This document shows positions 1 through 4,339 of a DNA stretch of 5,081 bases, piece after piece. This stretch comes from Candidatus Kerfeldbacteria bacterium (GTDB taxonomy: Bacteria > Patescibacteriota > Patescibacteriia > Veblenbacterales > UBA10138), in NCBI GenBank assembly GCA_016217875.1, contig JACRFN010000084.1, positions 1-5,081 on the forward strand, in the 5' to 3' direction. The position numbers and the translations under genes are program-made. How positions within the stretch are numbered: position 1 is the stretch's first letter; each line of letters opens with the position of its first letter. Below the pieces are notes generated by a model. It did no database searches. It had not been told where the DNA came from and saw nothing but the letters and a program-made list of their open reading frames with translations.

Positions 1-9
1 AAGCTGATT

Positions 10-76
10 GGGGTAAAGTCCGAAAGGGCATACCTTAAAGCCACCGGTGCAAACCAGTGGTGTGGGGATTTACTCT
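10..76 (+). ncRNA. Structured RNA, three-way junction, GEMM-I-like riboswitch candidate
   Basis: Seen: a closing stem GGGTAAA (11-17) with TTTACTC (69-75, one G-U pair) encloses two hairpins. The first is GTCC-GAAA-GGGC (18-29) with a GNRA tetraloop. The second is CCACcGGT-GCAA-ACCaGTGG (41-60), with one C-A mismatch and another GNRA loop. The joining segment reads TTAAAGCC just before the second hairpin. Known: GEMM-I (c-di-GMP-I) riboswitches share this plan: a GGGCAAA-type closing strand, a first hairpin with a GAAA tetraloop, a GCAAAGCC-type junction, and a second hairpin followed by a GGGG-rich strand. Inference: this may be a divergent or degenerate member, and the terminator directly after it fits a riboswitch expression platform. 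Against this, both hairpins are short, the junction is not a full match, and no gene follows for 620 bases. It could instead be an unrelated small RNA. Its 5' end may lie before the window. Confidence 0.42.
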
Positions 77-140
77 CACACTCAACGAGCAAGAAAGGTC
101 GAGTATGCTTGTTGCAGGTTTGAGGGTTTTTATTTTGTTT
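75..140 (+). terminator. Rho-independent terminator after the structured RNA
   Basis: CAACGAGCA (83-91) pairs with TGCTTGTTG (106-114) over nine positions with one G-U pair. A weaker outer stem CTCA/TGAG (75-78 with 121-124) extends it. The hairpin is followed by GGGTTTTTATTTTGTTT, a clear U-tract. The 14-base loop contains GAGTA (101-105), which is complementary to TACTC (71-75) in the closing stem of the upstream RNA, so the two structures could communicate. Confidence 0.72.
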
Positions 141-201
141 AAAAAATAGGTTTTATTTGTTTATTGTCATAAAGACTAGCCGCTCGTTATTACGATTTCC
201 T

Positions 202-243
202 TTTCCCGTTTACTGCCTTGTTTAATAATGGCAGGCAGGGAAA
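202..243. repeat. Two-part inverted repeat
   Basis: TTTCCC (202-207) pairs with GGGAAA (238-243), and CTGCC (213-217) pairs with GGCAG (230-234), separated by a small internal loop and closed by a 12-base AT-rich loop. Function is unknown. There is no T-tract, so it is not a standard terminator. Confidence 0.45.
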
Positions 244-245
244 TC

Positions 246-259
246 CCGATGGCCATCGG
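246..259. repeat. Perfect palindrome CCGAT-GGCC-ATCGG
   Basis: This 14-base perfect palindrome has the same CCGAT/ATCGG arms as the cores of three units of the downstream array, with a different central tetranucleotide (GGCC). It lacks the TCATTGC/GCAATCTC outer arms seen in the array, so it is a stand-alone core or a remnant. Confidence 0.6.
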
Positions 260-284
260 AAGGATAAAATAAGTAATTGCCATT

Positions 285-301
285 GCCCTCCCCAGGAGGG
301 C
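285..301. repeat. Tight GC-rich hairpin
   Basis: GCCCTCC (285-291) and GGAGGGC (295-301) form a perfect seven-pair stem with a three-base loop. It is not followed by a T-tract. It lies 20 bases before the palindromic array and may be part of the same intergenic repeat complex. Confidence 0.5.
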
Positions 302-321
302 AGGCGCCTCTTCACTCCACT

Positions 322-366
322 GTCATTGCGAGGAAGCCGATGTACATCGGCTGACGTGGCAATCTC
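322..366 (+). repeat. Palindromic array unit 1, forward
   Basis: The unit begins GTCATTGCGAG and ends GTGGCAATCTC. The arms ATTGC (325-329) and GCAAT (359-363) pair. The centre is a perfect 18-base palindrome (335-352) made of AGCCGAT-GTAC-ATCGGCT. Its right end faces the left end of unit 2: GTGGCAATCTC (356-366) is the inverse of GAGATCGCCAC (374-384) except at one position. Confidence 0.75.
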
Positions 367-373
367 TGACTTT

Positions 374-421
374 GAGATCGCCACACTTTCGCTTGCCCCG
401 CCAACGCGGCGGGGCGATGAC
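374..421 (-). repeat. Palindromic array unit 2, reverse
   Basis: Read on the minus strand this unit begins GTCATCGCC and ends GTGGCGATCTC, the same frame as unit 1 but with arms ATCGC/GCGAT (377-381 with 414-418) in place of ATTGC/GCAAT. It contains a strong inner hairpin GCCCCGCC-aacgc-GGCGGGGC (395-415). Units 1 and 2 form a head-to-head pair that recurs as units 5 and 6. Confidence 0.72.
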
Positions 422-449
422 GAGCGTGTGTCCTGAACACCATTCCCGC

Positions 450-485
450 CATTGCGAATCCGATAGCAATCGGCTGAAGCAATCT
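450..485 (+). repeat. Palindromic array unit 3, forward
   Basis: CATTGC (450-455) and GCAATCT (479-485) provide the outer arms. The inner stem is CCGAT (460-464) with ATCGG (469-473) around AGCA, the only CCGAT-N4-ATCGG core in the window whose four central bases are not themselves palindromic. The conserved GTGG before the right arm is replaced by TGAA. Confidence 0.65.
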
Positions 486-492
486 AATACAC

Positions 493-529
493 TGTGTCAT
501 TGCGAGCGCTAGCGAAGCAATCTGACACA
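493..529 (+). repeat. Palindromic array unit 4, forward
   Basis: The arms ATTGC (499-503) and GCAAT (517-521) enclose the palindrome CGCTAGCG (507-514). The pairing extends outward as TGTGTCA (493-499) with TGACACA (523-529), giving a long hairpin. TGACAC (523-528) can pair equally well with GTGTCA (532-537) at the start of unit 5, so units 4 and 5 offer competing folds. Confidence 0.68.
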
Positions 530-533
530 AAGT

Positions 534-574
534 GTCATTACGAGAGCCGATAATTATCGGCTCGTGGTAATCTC
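534..574 (+). repeat. Palindromic array unit 5, forward
   Basis: This is the counterpart of unit 1. It begins GTCATTACGAG and ends GTGGTAATCTC. The arms are ATTAC (537-541) with GTAAT (567-571), a compensated change from ATTGC/GCAAT. The core is a perfect 20-base palindrome (544-563) built on CCGAT-AATT-ATCGG. Two bases separate it from the inverse-facing unit 6. Confidence 0.75.
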
Positions 575-576
575 TA

Positions 577-624
577 GAGATCGCCACACTTTCGCTTGTC
601 CCGTCAACGCGGCGGGGCGATGAC
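577..624 (-). repeat. Palindromic array unit 6, reverse
   Basis: This is a 48-base copy of unit 2 that differs at two positions inside the inner hairpin: GTCCCGTC (598-605) in place of GCCCCGCC, opposite an unchanged GGCGGGGC (611-618). Both changes turn G-C pairs into G-U pairs if the plus strand is transcribed, so the hairpin survives. The outer arms ATCGC/GCGAT (580-584 with 617-621) are kept. Confidence 0.75.
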
Positions 625-630
625 AAACAT

Positions 631-678
631 CATTATGAGTGAAGATTCGCCAGACGAATCAAGGTGTGGCAATCTCTC
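631..678 (+). repeat. Palindromic array unit 7, forward, degenerate left arm
   Basis: The right end GTGTGGCAATCTC is intact (666-676). The left end CATTATGAG (631-639) no longer pairs well with GCAAT. The centre is GATTCG-ccaga-CGAATC (644-660), a six-pair hairpin unrelated in sequence to the CCGAT cores. It ends the array about 80 bases before the first surface-protein gene. Confidence 0.55.
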
Positions 679-760
679 TAAATAAATACCAGCGGTCAGT
701 CTTTTCAAACAACGAATCAATAATTCCTAAAACATTTAATAATTAACTTATTTATTAACT

Positions 761-2644
761 ATGAGCAAAAAATATCTCAACCGCTGGCACAAACTGGCGA
801 TTGTCTCAATCATGGCTTTGGCCATGGCTCTTACGGGCTATCAGGCTTTAGCGGCCCTGACTTTGGGCGCCACTTACATTACGAGTGATGGTGCTGTTAC
901 CATTAACGGTGTGGCTGCTTCCACTTACGCCATCGGCGCGGCTACTACAACCGGTACTATTACAATCGGCGGTACTGCACAAACTGGTGATTTAACAGTT
1001 GGTTCTTCCAGCGGTATAAACGCCTTAAAACTCGGTAATGGCAACGGTGTTACCACCGTCACTATTGCCGGCGGCACGGGCGGCAATACTGTTAACATTG
1101 CCACTGATAATACCGCGGCTGATACCGTAAGTGTAGGTTCAGCCCTAGACAGCGTGGCTTTGACCAGCGCTAAATGGACCATTGGTGCCAATGGCGCTTT
1201 TGTTATTTCACCAACTGCCAACTCGGTTAAAGGAATGAATATCACTGGTACAACTGGTACCGCGGCCGTTGCTTTTCAAGTTAACCAAGCTGGTACAGCT
1301 AACACTTCTTGGTTCAATTCAACTAATGCTTCAGGTGTAATTCCGGCTGGTGTGGAAATTGAGCAAACCGGCGCTGGCACTACCACTTCGGCTTTGTTGA
1401 TTAGCGGCACAGCCGGTACTATTACCAATGGTATTAAGCTTAATAAAACTAGTGGTACTATTGGTACCGATATTGTGTTGCAAAACAGTGAAACAATTTC
1501 CAACGCGACTGATGGCACTATTGACCTCGGAGCGGCCAACTTAAAGTTTTCCGGAAATTTCACAGGTAAGAATATAAATATAGTTCCGGCCTCAATTGGC
1601 ACGGCTGGTGTTAAGTTCTTTACGGCTGGCACCTCCACAGCGATTCTAGATGTTGGAGCGCAAACCGATAGGGTTTATGGTTTTGGCACGCACCTAACCA
1701 CGAACTTTGCCGGCGCTGACACCTGGGTAAAAGGACTTGATGCTCGCATAGTTGTAACTGGCGGAACGCAAGGTAATGTCCAAGGCGTATACAGTGGTGT
1801 TACAAAATCCGGTGGAGTGGCTCCTGCCCAAGAATTGTGGGGCGCGAGTAACGCTGTCACCATAACCGGCGGTTCAGTGGCTAACACTTACGGCGTTGTA
1901 GGTGAAGTTGACCTTGGAGCTTCTGCCACAGCTGGCGTAGCTTCTGGCACTGACGCCTCTACTCCCAATTACATTACCGCTCTTCTTGCTAAGAGTACTG
2001 TTGCTTCCGCCGCCACCTTATCGGATGACAGCGTTGAAGCGCCAGTAATAGCTTTGGTTGCGAATGGCGGCGCGGCTAGAAGTAAAGCGACCGCAGCTGT
2101 GGTTGCGATATTAGGCGGAGATAATGCCTTCTCTAATACTGCGGGTGCTGCTTTCAAAGCCATGGACTATAGTTCAACGAGCGGTTATAACTTTGATTAC
2201 GGTCTGGACTTTGGCCCCGGTGTCGGTGGAGTTACCGGACCTATCGGCGGTCGATTCGGCGTAACTGGCAATACGTTTACGCAGGCTGACATTCGCCTTA
2301 TGAACGGCGAAACGATTGACAACAAGACTGACGGTAAAATTACTCTTGTTGGTTCATTAGTGCAACAAAAAGGTTCGGATGTTGCTTCTACTGCGGCTAT
2401 GACATTGGGACAGGGTAATGTGTTTGTAATTACTGGTACGGCTGATATCACGAGCATTACTGCCGCTTCAACTGACGCTGGTCGTGAAGTCACTTTAATC
2501 TTTAGTGGCACCGCAGGTGCCGCAGGTGTAACAGATGGCAGCAATCTTAAACTAAATAACAGTTTTGGTTATACGCCAGACGACACACTGACTCTAGTTT
2601 CCGATGGTACTAACTGGTACGAAACAGGTCGTACTGCTAACTAA
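761..2644 (+). CDS. Secreted beta-repeat surface protein, phage-tail-fibre-like
   Basis: A 627-residue protein with no cysteine, dominated by Ala, Thr, Gly, Ser and Val. Residues 1-31 are a signal peptide: a basic start (MSKKYLNRWHK), a hydrophobic stretch, and likely cleavage after ALA near residue 31. Residues 32-160 are short Gly/Thr-rich beta repeats (TITIGGTAQTGDLTVG, GNTVNIATDN type). Similar segments NSETISNATDGTI (242-254) and NGETIDNKTDGKI (515-527) mark two related modules. The C-terminus (538-627), with SDVASTAAMTLGQGN and LTLVSDGTNWYETGR, resembles C-terminal domains of phage tail and adhesin-like beta-helix proteins as I remember them. Inference: an extended cell-surface fibre or adhesin. 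No transmembrane segment or cell-wall anchor is visible after the signal peptide. The start is set by the signal peptide; the upstream sequence TTTATTAACT has no Shine-Dalgarno motif. The next gene starts 56 bases downstream on the same strand. A prophage origin is possible, but no other phage genes are present. Confidence 0.88.
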   Translation: MSKKYLNRWHKLAIVSIMALAMALTGYQALAALTLGATYITSDGAVTINGVAASTYAIGAATTTGTITIGGTAQTGDLTVGSSSGINALKLGNGNGVTTVTIAGGTGGNTVNIATDNTAADTVSVGSALDSVALTSAKWTIGANGAFVISPTANSVKGMNITGTTGTAAVAFQVNQAGTANTSWFNSTNASGVIPAGVEIEQTGAGTTTSALLISGTAGTITNGIKLNKTSGTIGTDIVLQNSETISNATDGTIDLGAANLKFSGNFTGKNINIVPASIGTAGVKFFTAGTSTAILDVGAQTDRVYGFGTHLTTNFAGADTWVKGLDARIVVTGGTQGNVQGVYSGVTKSGGVAPAQELWGASNAVTITGGSVANTYGVVGEVDLGASATAGVASGTDASTPNYITALLAKSTVASAATLSDDSVEAPVIALVANGGAARSKATAAVVAILGGDNAFSNTAGAAFKAMDYSSTSGYNFDYGLDFGPGVGGVTGPIGGRFGVTGNTFTQADIRLMNGETIDNKTDGKITLVGSLVQQKGSDVASTAAMTLGQGNVFVITGTADITSITAASTDAGREVTLIFSGTAGAAGVTDGSNLKLNNSFGYTPDDTLTLVSDGTNWYETGRTAN

Positions 2645-2700
2645 GCGTGGATGTTAATCTATCTTATTTAATTTAAATATTTAATTAACACACCACGCCT
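2645..2700. repeat. Short intergenic spacer closed by an inverted repeat
   Basis: GCGTGG (2645-2650, directly after the stop codon) is the inverse of CCACGC (2693-2698, just before the next ATG). Between them lies very AT-rich DNA containing the perfect palindrome TTAAATATTTAA (2673-2684). The repeat could pair in a transcript spanning both genes and hide the second start. No Shine-Dalgarno motif or clear terminator is present, so read-through into the second gene is plausible. Confidence 0.45.
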
Positions 2701-4101
2701 ATGAAGAAAATTAATATTTCTCCACCGCGGCAATTGGTCAAACTCGCTGTAGCGGTGTTGGCGTTGGGAGTTGGTCTGCTGGTGTCAAATACGGCGCAAG
2801 CAGTCTCAAGTTTAAATTACACTGCCGACACTACTGTACACCTCGCTACCCAGAACATTGATTTGGTAATTCAAAACGGTTCTGGCGCGAACAGTGTTAT
2901 AGTAGATGTCAATACGCTGACGGTAACTGTGCCGGCGGGCAGCACTTTTGTAGTTCGCAACACTGATAAACGCACACTGTCCAACGACCAAAGCATTGCT
3001 ACCAATTGTACCGGTTCTTATTCTGAACTCTCTATGGGCGCGCCTTCTGGTACCGTCACCGTGGTAATTACCCCGGCCTCAAGCGGTACTTGTACTGTAA
3101 CTCCGCCCTCGGGCGGGGGAGGCGGTGGCGGAGGTGGCGGTCCGACTGTCACTTCAACCGCTACGGCGCTCTCTAATATGTCAGTCGTGATAGCTGGCGG
3201 CGCTGCTCAAGCCACTTCCACCGGCGTCACCTTAACCTTGGCTGCGACCGGCGCCACCCAAATGGCCATTTCCAACAGCGTTGATTTTAGCAATGTTTCT
3301 TTTGAAACTTATGCTACCAGCAAAGCTTGGACTTTGCTTACGGGCGACGGCGTAAAAACCGTCTATGTTAAATACCGTGACGCTTCGGGCAATGTGTCCG
3401 CGGCGGTGTCAGATTCTATCACCTTAAATACCACAGGCACGCCTGTTACCATTACGCCCCCAGCCACTACGCCGGCTGCGACTCCTGCCCCGGCGACTTC
3501 TGAAGAGCGGGCCAAGCAGATTGAGACCATTGTTGACGAGGCTGGCGATGTCTCAGCTCAATCAGCCGAAGCCCTGGCGGCCAAGGTGGGTAAGGGCCGC
3601 GACACTGGCCTGGAACAGCGCTATGAATCTACCATCGTAGCCCGGGTGGTGGTAGCGAGTACCCCGGCAGCCACTAAAGCCCAGGTCTTAAACTTCGTCA
3701 CTTATGGCACGCCCACCACCACCATTCTGGGAGCGGGCGAGCGAGCGGGCGTGGTCAACAGTTTCCGCGCCGCCTTTGGCAAAGTGCCAACCGCCGAGAG
3801 CGATTGGGCTGATGTTATCAAGATTGCCAACGGTCGCTTCCCCGGTACGTTAAATGCGGAGCGGGAGAAAGCTATGGACGCGACCTTCAAAAAGATCTAT
3901 TTGCGTTCGGCTAACCGCGCTAGCGCCAATGACGATGCCGCCATAACCGTAATGGCTTATGGCTTGCGCACGGCGACGCGCAATTTGACTTCGGAAAAAG
4001 CGGCCATCAATAGCTTTAAGGCTATTTATGGCAAAGCGCCGACGAGCGCCTCCGACTGGGACGCCGTCCGCGCCATTGCTTACTCCGGCGCCAAACGCTA
4101 A
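2701..4101 (+). CDS. Secreted multidomain surface protein with C-terminal DW repeats
   Basis: A 466-residue exported protein. Residues 1-34 are a signal peptide (KK start, hydrophobic core, AQA cleavage site). Residues 35-135 form a beta domain with two cysteines (C103, C131) that could make a disulfide. A run of ten glycines (138-147) links it to an Ig/fibronectin-like domain (about 150-243) with the recognisable pattern AISNSVDFS, then GVKTVYVKYRDASGNVS. A Pro/Thr/Ala linker (247-266) follows. The helical C-terminal part carries repeats: VNSFRAAFGKVPTAESDW (352-369), a degenerate middle copy ending VMAYG (391-421), and INSFKAIYGKAPTSASDW (436-453) ending AIAYSG. I recall such FGK/YGK-P-DW-IAYG repeats from CPR surface proteins; their function is unknown to me. 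Inference: a cell-envelope protein, probably co-expressed with the preceding fibre protein. It lacks a Shine-Dalgarno motif; the signal peptide supports this start. Confidence 0.88.
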   Translation: MKKINISPPRQLVKLAVAVLALGVGLLVSNTAQAVSSLNYTADTTVHLATQNIDLVIQNGSGANSVIVDVNTLTVTVPAGSTFVVRNTDKRTLSNDQSIATNCTGSYSELSMGAPSGTVTVVITPASSGTCTVTPPSGGGGGGGGGGPTVTSTATALSNMSVVIAGGAAQATSTGVTLTLAATGATQMAISNSVDFSNVSFETYATSKAWTLLTGDGVKTVYVKYRDASGNVSAAVSDSITLNTTGTPVTITPPATTPAATPAPATSEERAKQIETIVDEAGDVSAQSAEALAAKVGKGRDTGLEQRYESTIVARVVVASTPAATKAQVLNFVTYGTPTTTILGAGERAGVVNSFRAAFGKVPTAESDWADVIKIANGRFPGTLNAEREKAMDATFKKIYLRSANRASANDDAAITVMAYGLRTATRNLTSEKAAINSFKAIYGKAPTSASDWDAVRAIAYSGAKR

Positions 4102-4130
4102 GAGTCCAAACCTTAAAACAAAAGTCTTTC

Positions 4131-4167
4131 CAAAGAACCCAGCTTGCCCAAGCTGGGTTCTTTGTTT
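4131..4167 (+). terminator. Strong hairpin terminator of the surface-protein unit
   Basis: A perfect 15-pair stem (4131-4145 with 4150-4164, left arm CAAAGAACCCAGCTT) has a four-base GCCC loop and runs into TTCTTTGTTTAA. It lies 30 bases after the stop codon of the second surface-protein gene. On the minus strand the hairpin is followed by a T-containing stretch (GGAAAGACTTTTGTTTT), so it could work in both directions. Confidence 0.85.
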
Positions 4168-4184
4168 AACCTTGATTGTTATTT

Positions 4185-4252
4185 ATCCGCCTTCGCAAAA
4201 AGACCTCGGGCGGCCTACTCCGTCCCGCTTAGCGGGACTATGAAGGCTGGAT
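4185..4252. repeat. GC-rich nested inverted repeat in the spacer
   Basis: ATCCGCCTTC (4185-4194) pairs with GAAGGC-T-GGAT (4242-4252) over ten pairs with one bulged T. Inside it, GTCCCGC and GCGGGAC (4222-4228 with 4232-4238) form a seven-pair hairpin with a three-base loop. CCGCC/GGCGG (4187-4191 with 4209-4213) is a competing pairing. A further imperfect pairing, ATGAAG with CTTCAT, runs on to about 4271. There is no T-tract. It may be a small non-coding RNA fold or an intergenic repeat copy. A reading frame crossing it (4028-4243) is not a gene. Confidence 0.5.
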
Positions 4253-4273
4253 GAGCCCGTGGAGGCTTCATGG

Positions 4274-4323
4274 CCTATAGTGAAATTTGTCCAGCTGGAC
4301 AAATTTCACTATTGATAAAATTG
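4274..4323. repeat. Flanking element A with perfect 36-base palindrome
   Basis: Positions 4277-4312 are a perfect loopless palindrome; the left half is ATAGTGAAATTTGTCCAG. It sits in a longer sequence shared with element B: CC before it and ATT-N-ATAAAATTG after it. The right arm overlaps the probable -35 box of the PaaX/Cas2-like gene, whose ATG is 27 bases beyond the palindrome. Known: PaaX-family repressors bind inverted repeats at promoters. Inference: an operator for the adjacent regulator, or the left end of a palindrome-flanked cassette. With no T-tract, and upstream of the gene, it is not a terminator for that gene. Confidence 0.88.
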
Positions 4324-4333
4324 GTAGTATAAT
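4305..4333 (+). promoter_or_regulatory. Sigma-70-like promoter of the PaaX/Cas2-like gene
   Basis: A consensus TATAAT (4328-4333) is preceded, at 17-base spacing, by TTCACT (4305-4310; four of six matches to TTGACA), which lies in the right arm of palindrome A. Transcription would start around 4339-4341, at or next to the ATG at 4340, giving an essentially leaderless mRNA. The overlap of -35 box and palindrome fits repression by a protein bound there. Confidence 0.6.
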
Positions 4334-4339
4334 AAAAGT

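Larger units (their letters stand above)
141..760. other. 620-base non-coding region rich in palindromes
   Basis: No open reading frame here looks like a gene. The short frames in 190-626 run through palindromic repeats on both strands and have repeat-derived composition. The content is an AT-rich stretch (141-200), three separate hairpins or palindromes (202-301), a seven-unit palindromic array (322-678), and an AT-rich leader (680-760) before the first surface-protein gene. I see no convincing sigma-70 promoter in the leader. TTTAAT at 735-740 is a possible -10 box but has no good -35 partner. Confidence 0.7.

Noticed and set aside
10..76. RNase P RNA, SRP RNA or cobalamin riboswitch
   Set aside because: AAAGTCCGAAAGGGC and CCGGTGCAAA look superficially similar to parts of these RNAs, but their other universal elements are missing and the fold closes within about 70 bases.
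190..626. Short reading frames of 64, 72 and 104 codons on both strands in the leader region
   Set aside because: They lie within or across palindromic repeats, have repeat-derived low-information sequence, and show no domain or start signal.
322..678. CRISPR array
   Set aside because: The units are palindromic elements in both orientations with variable cores and no regular direct repeat-spacer period. The nearby Cas2-fold protein is PaaX-like and has no cas1 partner.
925..2544. Several minus-strand frames of 64-120 codons opposite the first surface-protein gene
   Set aside because: They are shadows of a Gly/Thr/Ala-rich gene: the reverse complements of GGT, ACT and GCN codons give long Pro/Val/Ala-rich open frames.
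3702..3890. Minus-strand 62-codon frame opposite the second surface-protein gene
   Set aside because: It is antisense to the conserved repeat region and has no start signal or recognisable protein features.
4028..4243. Plus-strand 71-codon frame overlapping the 3' end of the second surface-protein gene
   Set aside because: It runs out of frame through the repeat region, the terminator hairpin and a structured spacer, so it cannot be a real gene.
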